Positions 32,407 through 41,714 of a stretch of 64,000 nucleotides of DNA are shown here, in pieces. The notes beneath the pieces are model-generated. The model worked only from the letters and a program-made list of their open reading frames with translations, was not told where the DNA came from and made no database searches. The position numbers were made by a program, and so were the translations under genes. The stretch is from CALMEH01 sp964548225 (GTDB lineage Bacteria; Acidobacteriota; Blastocatellia; Pyrinomonadales; Pyrinomonadaceae): the NCBI GenBank assembly GCA_964548225.1, contig CAZJQP010000016.1, forward strand, positions 1-64,000, given 5' to 3'. How positions within the stretch are numbered: the stretch's first letter is position 1; every line of letters begins with the position of its first letter.

Positions 32407-35238
32407 TTATTTATTGCCTAACCATTCGCCTTGAAGCGTGAAACCAGCCCAAAAATACGGTGCGCGGAAACGCGGAATTTGTTTCATTTCAGTTTGCGCT
32501 TGGCGAAGCGCGGCGGCGGGCGAGAGATTTTTTTGCAGAAGATTTTGATAAAACCGCTTCATAAATTCAGCAGTTGCCGCATCGTCAACTTTCCACAAAC
32601 TTGCGACGATTCGTTTTGCTCCGGCATACATAAAACCGCGTGTCAGTCCGATCATACCTTCACCGCGCACGTCTTTTCCAAGCGCGGTTTGACACGCTGA
32701 GAGAACGACTAAATCGCTGTTAAGATTCAAGTTATAAATTTGATTCAAACGCAAAAAACCGTCCTGCGCTTTACCGTTCTTGTCATAGAGCGACAAGACT
32801 AGACCCGAAAGTTCAGGGCGCGAAGTGTCAAGAAACCCGTGAGTTGCAAAATGCAAAATGCGGTAATTTGCCAAAGTCTCGCTCGTTGCATTTTTGCGGT
32901 TTGCATCAAAATCAATATTTAAATCGGCTTGATTTTTTCCTGCAAAAGCCGAAATATTTTGCGCCTCAATACGCGAAGAAAGCAGACGTGGCAGATTTTC
33001 GCCCAAATTAAAATCACGCAAAATTTTACCGAGTTGAGTAGATTTTTCACTTGATTTATTTATCAAACGCGCATCGTTTGCGTCAAAAATCGGATCGGCA
33101 AAAATCGCCAAAGTTTTCGCGGGAGTTTTTTTCGCACTCGAATTTCGTCTCAACTCCGCCAAAACACTTGCCGAAGGCAACACAACGATTTCATTGCGGA
33201 TTTGAGAAGTAGGATTTCCAAGCGCGGCAAACGGAATAAATTGTAAAATGCCGTCAGCGACAATCGCCAGACGTTTATTTTCAATTTCTTTTTCAACTAA
33301 ACCAAGCAACGTCTCGTTCAATTTTTCCGATAATTCTGCCGTTTTTGCTTCTTTGGATTTGTTGCGGGAAATGATTGAAGCATAAAAGTCCTTTGCCGCC
33401 GCTTCAATTATTTTTCTTGAAGGAATCGTAAAAATTTCTACGGAATCTTTCTTTACAAGCCACAAAAACGAGCGTTTTTCGCCCAATTTGTATTCGAGCA
33501 AAACGGTTTCATCGTCCAAAAGATTTTGAATTTCTTTCGCCGAAATGCTTGTGCCTTGCGTCAAATCGGCGTAACGCGGATTTTCACGGCGGATTTTTAT
33601 TTGCAGATTTTCGAGTTCGGTTTTGAGCGAATTTATCTCGTTCGTGATTTTGGCAATTTGCTCTTCGGTCGGTTTTCCGCTCAAAATCTGCGTCCGCTGA
33701 CGATATTTCGCGTTTAAAGCGTCTTGCAATTCTTGCGCTTTTTCGAGTGATTTTTCATCAACATTTTGACGAAAATTGATTCGCGCTTCTTGCAAAAGTT
33801 CGGTTAAACTTCGCGTTCGCGCACGTTCGCTCATCTCCAAAGCCAGCGCGATGTCGCGTTCGTCGTTCGATTTTTCGTAACGCGAAACGAGCAGTTCGGT
33901 GTAAAATTCGTAAAATTGCTGAACGGTCGAAAAATAGGAAGCGCGGAGTTCGGGATTGACGATTTCGCCGCGAATTTGTTCGATAATCTGCAAACCTTTT
34001 TCGATATTTTCAAATGCTTTCGGCAGATTTTCCCGTTGCTTTTCAACAATCGCCAACCAATAAAAAGTATCGGCTTCAACGCGCCTGTCGCCGATGTTTC
34101 GCGCCAAAATATTTGCTTGCTCAAAAGTTTCCGCCGCTTTCAATTTGTCGCCCGAAAGCCACAAAGTTTTGCCCAATCCACGCAAAGTTGTTGCTTCGCC
34201 TGTCTTGTCGCTGGTTGCGCGGCGCAACATCAGCGATTGATCGAAATACTCAATCGCCTTTGCATATTCACTGCTTTGTTCGGCAACCATTCCGAGATTG
34301 CTAAGAATATTTCCCTCGCCTTTTTGGTCTTTGGTTTCGCGCCGAATGACTAACGATTTTTCAAAAAATTCTTTCGCTTTCGGCATATTTCCGAGCAGAT
34401 AATTCGACATTCCGAGATTGTTCAAATTTATTGCTTCACCACGCCGATTGCCCGTTTCGCGCTGGATTTCGAGTGCCTGATTCAGGTAAAAAATCGCCGT
34501 TTCATATTCGCCGAAACTGTTATAACTAACCGCTAAATTATTCAGTGAAGAACCTTCATACTGTCGGTTGCCGATTTCACGCGAAAGCGTTAAACCTTTC
34601 AAATAAAAATCAACCGCCGTCTGAAACTCGCCAAGCTGTTCATAAATCAAACCGCTCGAAATGAGTGCGACAACTTCCCAAACTTTATCTTGTTTAATTT
34701 TTGAAAGACGAATGATTTCCTGAAATTTTTGCAGAGTTTCGCGCCGTGCTTCGCGTGTGCCTTTTTGCCGCAAAGCAACGGTTTCATTGGCAATTTCGGT
34801 AATTTGTTTCGCCGCCGCGTTGATTTCAAAATCTTTCGAAATTGTCGGACGAATTTCGGTTAATTTGATGAAATATTTGCCAAGCGGGGAACGCGAATCC
34901 GCCGGAGAAACTTCGATTTTATACAAACCGTCAGCCGCCGCCGTAACCAAAATCGAATCTTTTCCAAGCATTCCGCTCGGACTTTCGGATTCGATAAATT
35001 TTTCGCCGTCCGGTTTGAAAGCCGCGAGCGAAACATCAATTCCTTTTTGCTCGATTTCGATGCGAGCAGTTTGATTCATTCCGATTTGCACCGTGAAGAG
35101 TTGCTTTTCGCCGCCTTTTATTTCACGTTCAACCGCTTGGCTCAAAATCAGTTGCGGCGCATCTTGCGCGTGAATTCCAACGCCTAGAAATAACAAAAAA
35201 CCAAACAGTAAAATTTTCGGAAAGATTTGTTTCGACAT
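32407..35238 (-). CDS. exported TPR-CHAT protein
   Basis: The 943-residue protein has a signal peptide (about 1-24). A beta-rich region (about 30-130) may be a pre-peptidase-C-type domain. About eight TPR repeats follow (about 180-430: LGEFQTAVDFYLKGL, LNNLAVSYNSFGEYETAI). The C-terminal CHAT domain (about 640-940) carries the caspase-like dyad, with His in HFATHGFLD near 797 and Cys in LSACQTALG near 847. CHAT proteases cleave specific proteins after TPR-mediated activation. A partner such as a gasdermin is not adjacent. Export suggests a periplasmic substrate, unlike the known cytoplasmic defence CHAT systems. Confidence 0.9.
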   Translation of the reverse strand: MSKQIFPKILLFGFLLFLGVGIHAQDAPQLILSQAVEREIKGGEKQLFTVQIGMNQTARIEIEQKGIDVSLAAFKPDGEKFIESESPSGMLGKDSILVTAAADGLYKIEVSPADSRSPLGKYFIKLTEIRPTISKDFEINAAAKQITEIANETVALRQKGTREARRETLQKFQEIIRLSKIKQDKVWEVVALISSGLIYEQLGEFQTAVDFYLKGLTLSREIGNRQYEGSSLNNLAVSYNSFGEYETAIFYLNQALEIQRETGNRRGEAINLNNLGMSNYLLGNMPKAKEFFEKSLVIRRETKDQKGEGNILSNLGMVAEQSSEYAKAIEYFDQSLMLRRATSDKTGEATTLRGLGKTLWLSGDKLKAAETFEQANILARNIGDRRVEADTFYWLAIVEKQRENLPKAFENIEKGLQIIEQIRGEIVNPELRASYFSTVQQFYEFYTELLVSRYEKSNDERDIALALEMSERARTRSLTELLQEARINFRQNVDEKSLEKAQELQDALNAKYRQRTQILSGKPTEEQIAKITNEINSLKTELENLQIKIRRENPRYADLTQGTSISAKEIQNLLDDETVLLEYKLGEKRSFLWLVKKDSVEIFTIPSRKIIEAAAKDFYASIISRNKSKEAKTAELSEKLNETLLGLVEKEIENKRLAIVADGILQFIPFAALGNPTSQIRNEIVVLPSASVLAELRRNSSAKKTPAKTLAIFADPIFDANDARLINKSSEKSTQLGKILRDFNLGENLPRLLSSRIEAQNISAFAGKNQADLNIDFDANRKNATSETLANYRILHFATHGFLDTSRPELSGLVLSLYDKNGKAQDGFLRLNQIYNLNLNSDLVVLSACQTALGKDVRGEGMIGLTRGFMYAGAKRIVASLWKVDDAATAEFMKRFYQNLLQKNLSPAAALRQAQTEMKQIPRFRAPYFWAGFTLQGEWLGNK

Positions 35239-35839
35239 AATTATCCGCCGTCTCGGAAATTTTAGCAGAAATACTAATCTTTTCGGTAGTGAAAAAAAGT
35301 AATGTTTTTTATTTCTCTACAGATGAACGCCATTAGTATCTACACAACCTCAGTTCGGAACTAAGAAGCTAGTTTAACACTTTAAAAAGTAAGATAATTG
35401 TGAGCGATTTATCAATTGAACATTGTCAATTATCCATTATATTTTTGGGGTTTTATGCCTAAAATCTACAATTTAATTGATAATTGATAATGATGTGCCT
35501 TATTTCCTAATCATATTGGAGTTTAAATTCTAAGAAAAACCGGCTGGAGCGCAAGTCCTCAACTTGCAACACCTTTGAAAAAGGCAAAAGCGTCGGCGTA
35601 AATTCAACTTGATTTAACGCAAATGCTTCGACACGACTGAAAAGCGCGGCGTTTGCAAGCAGGACGCTCTAAACTCCAATCCATATACCGAAACGGCGTT
35701 AAATTAGAGTCTGTTTGAAGACTCAGACTTCCTGATTTGTTTAACCGCGAAACCACACAAATTTTCACGAGATTTCCGTGATTCTTTAGTTGTTTTGTAT
35801 TTTTCCGTGTAATTGCGAGGCAAAACGATTAAAAATTCA
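35239..35839. other. 601-bp intergenic region
   Basis: No gene is seen. The part at about 35400-35490 contains TGATAAT-type heptamers in both orientations. The stretch from 35542 to 35682 is the third copy of repeat family A. The segment from 35690 to 35839 is unremarkable AT-rich DNA. Genes on both sides are on the minus strand, so 35239 onward also holds the CHAT gene promoter. Confidence 0.6.
35542..35682. repeat. family A inverted-repeat element, copy 3 (diverged)
   Basis: It begins GGCTGGAGCGCAAGTC and ends with a GTTTGCAAGC...ACTCCAATCC complement. The interior AAATTCAACTTGATTT matches copies 1 and 2. The length of about 141 bp agrees with copy 1. Point changes in both arms show it is older. 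Confidence 0.65.
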
Positions 35840-36463
35840 CTAAAAAGAGGTTTCGCCAACTTCGTTTCCGGTCCACTGCGTTTTGCGGGAATGCGGAATG
35901 TCGAATTGGTCTAAAATGCGGTAACAGAGATGATTTACCAATTCATCAATCGTGTTCGGGCGATGGTAAAACGATGGTGAGGCGGGCAAAATACAGGCGT
36001 TCATTCGCGCAAGTTTCAGCATATTTTCCAAATGAATTTGATTAAAAGGCGTTTCACGCGGGACAATGACGAGCTTTCTTTGTTCCTTCAAACAAACGTC
36101 TGCCGCACGATGAATCAAATTTGTTGTCGCGCCCGAAGCAATTGCACCGAGCGTTCCCATTGAACACGGCACAATAATCATTCCGGCTTGTTTGTTTGAG
36201 CCGCTGGAAGGCTTTGCCGCGAAATTGTCGAGCCGCCAAAAACGAATCAATTTAGAATCTTTCGGCAAACCGAGCCATTCATTGATTTTTTTCGCGTCCG
36301 GGTCTTTCAGATTCACTCCCAATTCGACCTGCGCGACCGTTGGCACAACCGACGACATAATCAAATTTATCGTTTTGACTGCGCCGCTTTCCGCTAATAA
36401 TTGCAAAGTTCTGAATCCGTAAATCGTGCCTGATGCACCTGTAATGGCAAGTGTTAATTCCAT
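35840..36463 (-). CDS. ubiX: UbiX-type flavin prenyltransferase
   Basis: The start is the ATG at 36463 (MELTLAITGASGTIYG). The 207-residue protein has the flavoprotein GASG motif at the N-terminus and the signature PCSMGTLGAIASGATTNLI near 105-125, then KLVIVPRETPFNQIHL, which are diagnostic of UbiX/Pad1. It attaches a dimethylallyl group to FMN to make the prenyl-FMN cofactor used by UbiD-type decarboxylases in ubiquinone or aromatic acid metabolism. No ubiD lies nearby in this window. Confidence 0.93.
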   Translation of the reverse strand: MELTLAITGASGTIYGFRTLQLLAESGAVKTINLIMSSVVPTVAQVELGVNLKDPDAKKINEWLGLPKDSKLIRFWRLDNFAAKPSSGSNKQAGMIIVPCSMGTLGAIASGATTNLIHRAADVCLKEQRKLVIVPRETPFNQIHLENMLKLARMNACILPASPSFYHRPNTIDELVNHLCYRILDQFDIPHSRKTQWTGNEVGETSF

Positions 36464-36620
36464 AAATTTTGTTAATTTTATCATATTGAGAATTTATTGA
36501 ACGCTTTTCGTTCATAATGAAACGGTAAAATTGGGTGTGATTTAATAAAAGTCAATGTTTATGCGGTTTTCGGTGTGTGGCATTGCATTTGCCATTAAAT
36601 AGAAACGGTTGGAAGAGAAG

Positions 36621-36743
36621 ATGACAAACGAACCGACAAATTTAAGAAACGAAATTTTGCTGAATTTAATCAGTTGCCAATCGGTGAGTTGGGCGATGGT
36701 AAAACTTTGCGGTTTTTATAAATATGTCGGTTTGTTTGTCTGA
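36621..36743 (+). CDS. possible 40-residue small protein
   Basis: An ATG at 36621, preceded by a GGAAGAGAAG ribosome-site-like stretch, opens a 40-codon frame (MTNEPTNLRN..., ending FYKYVGLFV). A strong terminator lies 30 nt after its stop, which shows a plus-strand transcript ends here independent of larB. The C-terminal half is hydrophobic. The same evidence would also suit a small RNA. No homology is recognised. Confidence 0.3.
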   Translation: MTNEPTNLRNEILLNLISCQSVSWAMVKLCGFYKYVGLFV

Positions 36744-36774
36744 TAATTTTACGCAATAATTTATTTTCATAAGG

Positions 36775-36796
36775 CGGCGAATTTTCGCCGTTTTTT
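36775..36796 (+). terminator. rho-independent terminator
   Basis: CGGCGAA (36775-36781) pairs with TTCGCCG (36784-36790) and is followed by six T. It ends a short plus-strand transcript upstream of larB. Confidence 0.85.
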
Positions 36797-36830
36797 GTTT
36801 TAAATCTTGCTTATCGGTAGAATGAATTTT

Positions 36831-37577
36831 ATGAAAACTGCTGATATTGAAAAAATTTTATCCGCTCACGCAGACGGGAAAATTTCAAATACCGAAGCAA
36901 CCGAAAAAATAAAAAATCTATCGTATGAAGATGTCGGCTATGCCCGAATTGACCACGCCCGCAGTGAACGACAAGGTTTTCCCGAAGTTATTTTCGGACA
37001 GGGGAAAGCGAAAGAACAAGTAGTCGGAATTTTTGAAAAACTCGCCGCACGTTCGCCCAATGTTCTGATAACTCGCACAAATGCCGAAACTTACGGTGAA
37101 GTTCGCAATGTTTTTACTGAAGCGGAGTGGCACGAATCTGCAAAAATAATCAGGCTTTGGCGCGACAAAACCGAACTCGGCACGGGCGAAATTTCAATCG
37201 TAACCGCCGGAACGAGCGATATTCCCGTTGCCGAAGAAGCCGCGCTCACAGCGGAAACGATGGGCAATCGCGTAAAAAGAATTTGGGATGCGGGCGTTGC
37301 CGGAATTCACAGAATTTTGTCCGAACGCGAAATTTTACAAAACTCTCGCGTCGTTGTCGTCGTAGCAGGTATGGAAGGCGCGTTACCGTCGGTCGTCGGC
37401 GGTTTGGTAAAAGTTCCCGTCATCGCTGTCCCGACATCAATCGGCTACGGCGCGAGCTTCGGCGGAATTGCCGCACTTCTCGGAATGCTCAATTCGTGCG
37501 CTTCAAATGTTACCGTTGTCAACATTGATAACGGTTTCGGCGCAGGTTTTGTCGCAAGTTTAATTAACAGAAAATGA
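36831..37577 (+). CDS. larB: LarB, nickel-pincer cofactor carboxylase/hydrolase
   Basis: The sequence ARIDHARSERQGFPEVIFGQGK near 40 (seen as DHARSERQGFPEVIFG) and the AIR-carboxylase-like core VTAGTSDIPVAEEA, GVAGIHR and AGMEGALPSVVGGLV are diagnostic of LarB. It carboxylates nicotinic acid adenine dinucleotide and cleaves it, the first step to the nickel-pincer cofactor of lactate racemase-type enzymes. The ATG at 36831 is preferred; an ATG at 36822 and a TTG at 36807 are alternatives. larC and larE are not in this window. The stop overlaps the next start (ATGA). Confidence 0.9.
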   Translation: MKTADIEKILSAHADGKISNTEATEKIKNLSYEDVGYARIDHARSERQGFPEVIFGQGKAKEQVVGIFEKLAARSPNVLITRTNAETYGEVRNVFTEAEWHESAKIIRLWRDKTELGTGEISIVTAGTSDIPVAEEAALTAETMGNRVKRIWDAGVAGIHRILSEREILQNSRVVVVVAGMEGALPSVVGGLVKVPVIAVPTSIGYGASFGGIAALLGMLNSCASNVTVVNIDNGFGAGFVASLINRK

Positions 37578-39094
37578 AAGTTTTAATGCAAAGGCGCAAA
37601 GGTGCAAAGACGCAAAGAATGAAAATAATAAAAAACGTTGCGCCGTTGTGCCGTTGTGCCGTTGCGTTTAAAAAACAAATCTGCCTCGTGCTAATTTCCG
37701 CATTTTTGCTTTCGGGCTGTATTCCCACGGCGAAACGAATGCCGAATCTCGATAAGATTTTTGCAACCACAAAGACGAAAACCGGCAAGCGTCCGTTGAT
37801 AATTATTCCGGGCATTTTGGGCAGTGAACTCGTCAATAAAGACACAGGTGAAAAGGTTTGGGTGAATTTTTCAGAAGTCAAAGGCGACGGTTTGAGCTTG
37901 CCTATTTCGCCCGATTTGGCGAAAAATCGTGATAATTTGATTCCGAAACAAATACTCAAAACTGTTAAAGTTTCACGTTTTCTGCCGGAAATTTCGATTT
38001 ATCAAACTTTGATTGATGCCATCGAAAAATACGGCGGCTATACCGAAGACGATTGGGAAAATCCTGATGTTAAATCAGGTGAGTTCGATAAATATTACGT
38101 TTTCGCTTACGATTGGCGGCTTGATAATGTCGAAAATGCGCGGCTTTTGATGCAAAAAGTCGAAAATCTGAAACGCAAATTCGGCAATTCGGAAATGCGT
38201 TTCAATGTGATGGCACATTCGATGGGCGGTTTGATAGTGCGTTATGCGGCAATGTATGGCAATACGGATTTGACGGAAAACCCGAAGCCGAATTGGGACG
38301 GAGCGCGGCATTTCAGCAAGATTTTTATGTTCGGCACGCCCAACGAAGGCGCAATGGCGACGCTCGATACAATTATCAACGGCTATCGCATCGGCGGTTT
38401 TGAAGTTGATACTTTGAGCAGTGAAGTTGCGATAACTTCACCTTCGGTTTTTCAACTTCTGCCACACAAAAACGCCGCACGTTTTTATGATGAAAATCTC
38501 CAACCGGTTGACGTAAATCTTTACGATGCTGAAACTTGGAAAAAATACGGCTGGTCGGCTTTCGCCCGCAAATCTTTCCGCAATAAATTTGCCGGACAAA
38601 TAAATGCAATTAATTCAAAAGGTAAAAAGAGCGAATTTGCCGATGTTGCCTTGAGCGATTTGGATGCATATTTTCAAAACTCTTTAACACGCGCCAAACA
38701 ATTTCACGACGCGCTCAACACCGAAACTTCCGTTCCGCCGACGCTTGCCTTTTTTGCCTTCGGAAGCGATTGCGATGACACACAAGACGGCACAATTCTC
38801 CGCAGAAACCCGAAAACAGATGTCTGGGAAACAATCTTTTTGCCGAAATCTTACAAAACTGCCGACGGCAAAAAAATTACCAAAACACAGACGAAAGAAA
38901 AACTTTACGCACCGGGCGATTTTCGCGTAACGCGCCGTTCGCTTCTCGCCGAAGATAATGCAAATATCGGACTTTTCCGCCGAAATCTTTCAATTTCCGC
39001 CGTCTTTTCCTGCGAAATCCACGACCGTTTGCCGAATAATAAAATTGCTCAAGATAATTTTTTGACAGCGTTAATCTCTGAAATAATACAGTGA
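37574..39094 (+). CDS. lipoprotein lipase/acyltransferase of the LCAT type
   Basis: The signal peptide ends in LLSGC (lipobox). The alpha/beta-hydrolase domain begins KRPLIIIPGILGSEL (an oxyanion motif) and carries the nucleophile elbow AHSMGG near residue 215, as in lecithin:cholesterol acyltransferase and PGAP1-like esterases. The start is uncertain: the ATG at 37574 is coupled to larB by an ATGA overlap, but the ATG at 37619 gives a more normal signal peptide. The first 30 codons run through a repeat hairpin (37590-37665). It probably acts on lipid esters outside the inner membrane. Confidence 0.82.
   Translation: MKVLMQRRKGAKTQRMKIIKNVAPLCRCAVAFKKQICLVLISAFLLSGCIPTAKRMPNLDKIFATTKTKTGKRPLIIIPGILGSELVNKDTGEKVWVNFSEVKGDGLSLPISPDLAKNRDNLIPKQILKTVKVSRFLPEISIYQTLIDAIEKYGGYTEDDWENPDVKSGEFDKYYVFAYDWRLDNVENARLLMQKVENLKRKFGNSEMRFNVMAHSMGGLIVRYAAMYGNTDLTENPKPNWDGARHFSKIFMFGTPNEGAMATLDTIINGYRIGGFEVDTLSSEVAITSPSVFQLLPHKNAARFYDENLQPVDVNLYDAETWKKYGWSAFARKSFRNKFAGQINAINSKGKKSEFADVALSDLDAYFQNSLTRAKQFHDALNTETSVPPTLAFFAFGSDCDDTQDGTILRRNPKTDVWETIFLPKSYKTADGKKITKTQTKEKLYAPGDFRVTRRSLLAEDNANIGLFRRNLSISAVFSCEIHDRLPNNKIAQDNFLTALISEIIQ
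37590..37665. repeat. 8-bp repeat hairpin at gene start
   Basis: Three units of GGCGCAAA type (37590-37616) face three to four of the complementary type CGTTGTGC (37637-37665), with several mismatches. The hairpin overlaps the translation start region of the lipase gene, so it could affect its translation. Confidence 0.6.
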
Positions 39095-39144
39095 AAGATA
39101 GCTAGATGTCAGATGTTAAAAGAAACGAAATTCTAACATCTTTA

Positions 39145-40581
39145 TTATGGATTTAATAGAACATACAACCTGTCCGCCCATTCGGATTTGGCGGTTTGGA
39201 GAAGTTGATATTGGAGTTCTGCCGAATCGCGGTCGCCCGATTTCAAATAAGCACGTCCGAGATTGAAGCGGGCGCGGTCGAAATTGGGATTGAAATTTAC
39301 GGCTTGGTTGAAGGCTTCGATGCTTTCCGTGATTTTGCCGGATTCAAAATAGCTTTCGCCTAAATAATTGTAGGTTCGTGCATCGGGTTTGTAGTTTTTT
39401 AATTGATCAAAAATTGCCGCCGCGTCCGCGTAGCGTTTTTGTCTGAAATAGGCTAAACCTAATTGTTCGATAGCATTGACCAGACTCGGTTTGATTGCCA
39501 GAGCGCGTTTGTAGGCGAGAATTTCTTCGTCCGTGCGGTTTAATTTGCCGAGCGAAAGACCGAGTGCATATTGCGCTTCGGCGTTTGATTCGTCCAATTT
39601 TACGGCTTGGCGATATGCATCAACGGCTTCTTTAAATTGTCCGAGTGCGAAAGAAGATGCACCGATATTTAAATAAGTTTCTGCCCAATCGGGGCGAAGC
39701 TGTGCGGCGCGGCGCGAAGCCTTGAGCGCGTCTGCGTGTCTGCCGAGCATTCCGTAGCAAAATCCGACCTGATACCACGCCTCGGCATAGTTTGAATCAA
39801 CCTCGACGGCTTTTTCAAAATACGGCAGAGCGCGAGCAAAATCGTCGCGTGATAAAATGCCGAGTCCTTGCGAATAAAGACTTTGTGCTGCCGAGCGTTT
39901 GTTTTTTTGCGTTTCCGCGCTGAGTGTCGAAAAAGTTTGAAGCTCACCTATTTTCAGTGCGAAAATTCTTTCGCTGGGGACGGCAAAATTCAAACTCTGT
40001 CCTTCAGCCGCTTGCAAACTCGCTACGCCGACGACCTGACCTCGCATATTTACAACGGGCGAACCCGATGAACCGGGCGAAATCGGTGCAGTAATTTGAA
40101 TGATTTTTCCGTAACCGGGAATTTCGCGCACGGCAGAAACAATGCCGTTTGAAACTGAACCTTCAAGCCCGAACGGATTGCCGATAACCACGATTGATTC
40201 GCCTTCAAGAGGTGCGGATTGGACAATTTGTAGCGGCGCGGCAAGTTCTTTCGGGACATCAACTTGCAGTAACGCAAGGTCGCCTTCACCGTCAATCGCC
40301 AGAACACCTTTCGCGCCGTATTTTGAGCCGTTCATCAAATGAATTTCGACACGAGAAGATTTTTCGATGACGTGGCGATTGGTGATAATTCTATCGTTTG
40401 AAACAAAAAATCCGCTTCCACGCGAGAGCGTGTTGCCGCGTGAATCGAAAGTTTCGATGGCAACCGCCGAAGGTTTGATGCGTTTGACGAGCATCGGCAA
40501 AAAATCTTGCGCCGAAACGATCGGCGACAGGGCGAAAAACGCAAAAGCGAAAATTAAAATTTTGAAGAAACGCACATTCAT
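39145..40581 (-). CDS. exported trypsin-like protease with TPR repeats
   Basis: The ATG at 40581 is used; the codon at 40584 is TTG. A signal peptide (about 1-24) precedes an HtrA-like protease domain with the triad His70 (TNRHV), Asp101 (GDLALL) and Ser172 (PGSSGSPV). No PDZ domain follows. In its place are about seven TPR repeats (about 235-475, for example ARALPYFEKAVEVDSNYAEAW, quoted in part: YFEKAVEVDSNYAEAW). This suggests a periplasmic protease with TPR-based substrate or partner binding. It is convergent with the lipase gene. Confidence 0.88.
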   Translation of the reverse strand: MNVRFFKILIFAFAFFALSPIVSAQDFLPMLVKRIKPSAVAIETFDSRGNTLSRGSGFFVSNDRIITNRHVIEKSSRVEIHLMNGSKYGAKGVLAIDGEGDLALLQVDVPKELAAPLQIVQSAPLEGESIVVIGNPFGLEGSVSNGIVSAVREIPGYGKIIQITAPISPGSSGSPVVNMRGQVVGVASLQAAEGQSLNFAVPSERIFALKIGELQTFSTLSAETQKNKRSAAQSLYSQGLGILSRDDFARALPYFEKAVEVDSNYAEAWYQVGFCYGMLGRHADALKASRRAAQLRPDWAETYLNIGASSFALGQFKEAVDAYRQAVKLDESNAEAQYALGLSLGKLNRTDEEILAYKRALAIKPSLVNAIEQLGLAYFRQKRYADAAAIFDQLKNYKPDARTYNYLGESYFESGKITESIEAFNQAVNFNPNFDRARFNLGRAYLKSGDRDSAELQYQLLQTAKSEWADRLYVLLNP

Positions 40582-40747
40582 CAATTTTCACTCGAAATTA
40601 TAAGATTTTTCGACGATTCAAACAAACTTCGGATGGAAAGAAGTGAAAAATCGTTGCAATCTATGTTTAGAGTTACGCATTTATGTATGAAGTTTTTCGC
40701 CAACGAAGGGCGACGAAAAATAGCTTCAAGACAACCTGCCAAGCGTG

Positions 40748-41611
40748 CTAATAACGCGCAAATTTGGCGAGTTCGTTAAAGGTTTTAATAAAAATTGCGT
40801 CAGGAAAAAGTTTGCGTGTTTGTTTATCGAAAAATGCTTTGCCGCCGAAGATTACAGAAGTTTTTGTTTTTTCGGTGTGCGGCACAAAATTTTTATATTC
40901 GGCAGAAAATTTTTTGATATTTTCGATGAAGGTTGCCGAAATGCATAGTGCATCGGGTTTGTGTTTTAAGATTTCTTTAGCCAAACATTCGAGTGGCGTA
41001 TTTGCACCGAAATTCATCACTTCCCATCCTTCGTTTTCCAAAACGACTTGCGCCAGAAACGTCGGAAGTTCGTGAAAATCATTCTCGACCGCACAACACA
41101 TTGCCAATTTTTCTCGCGGTGCGGGAACGGGAAGCATAGCGCGGAGTTTGTGAATCGCGCCCGAAACCGTGCGCGTGGCGAGATGTTCTTCGGCGACGCT
41201 TAATTCGCCGTTTGCCCAAAGCTCGCCGATTTCGCGCATTGCCGGACAAATTGAATTATCAAAAATTTGTGCCGGAGATTTTTTTTGCAAATGTTCACCG
41301 ATAATCAAATTTGCCGCGTCTGTTTCGCAAGCATTCAGAAGCGAAATAAACAGTGGAGAGGCAAATGAAAATTTATTGGTTTGGCGAAGCAGATTGATTT
41401 TCAAAAGCGAATCGTCGCCGTGACAGCGTTTCAAACCGATGTTTGTTTCGCGCTGAAAACGTGCAACTTCTTCGGCAAGAAAACGCCGATGTCCGCCGTT
41501 TGTTTTTTCGGATTTGAGAATTCCGGCATCTTCCCAACGCTTTACCGTCGCGTCGCTAACACGGCAAAGTCGCGCCACCTCTCTGGTTGTGAAGTATTTT
41601 AAGTTAGGCAC
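40748..41611 (-). CDS. CarH-like B12-binding MerR-family regulator
   Basis: A GTG start is read. The N-terminal MerR helix-turn-helix (REVARLCRVSDATVKRWEDAG, key residues R18, W26) is followed by a helical cobalamin-cap domain and a C-terminal B12-binding fold. The cap contains W122-x9-E132-H133, the W-x9-EH signature I know from CarH photoreceptors. The lower-ligand loop reads D168-F-H170-E-L-P, so the usual DxHxxG has Pro for Gly. The residue after W122 is Ala, where T. thermophilus CarH has the His that binds cobalt in the light. It would repress genes in the dark with adenosylcobalamin. It is divergent from rpiB. Confidence 0.85.
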   Translation of the reverse strand: MPNLKYFTTREVARLCRVSDATVKRWEDAGILKSEKTNGGHRRFLAEEVARFQRETNIGLKRCHGDDSLLKINLLRQTNKFSFASPLFISLLNACETDAANLIIGEHLQKKSPAQIFDNSICPAMREIGELWANGELSVAEEHLATRTVSGAIHKLRAMLPVPAPREKLAMCCAVENDFHELPTFLAQVVLENEGWEVMNFGANTPLECLAKEILKHKPDALCISATFIENIKKFSAEYKNFVPHTEKTKTSVIFGGKAFFDKQTRKLFPDAIFIKTFNELAKFARY

Positions 41612-41714
41612 TAAGATTTATATTACCGAATCAAACCGAATCGCTCAAAACCAAACTTATAACTTTGCTCTTTTTGCGGAAAATATTAAAATTTATTTGA
41701 AAAGGAAAATTTTT

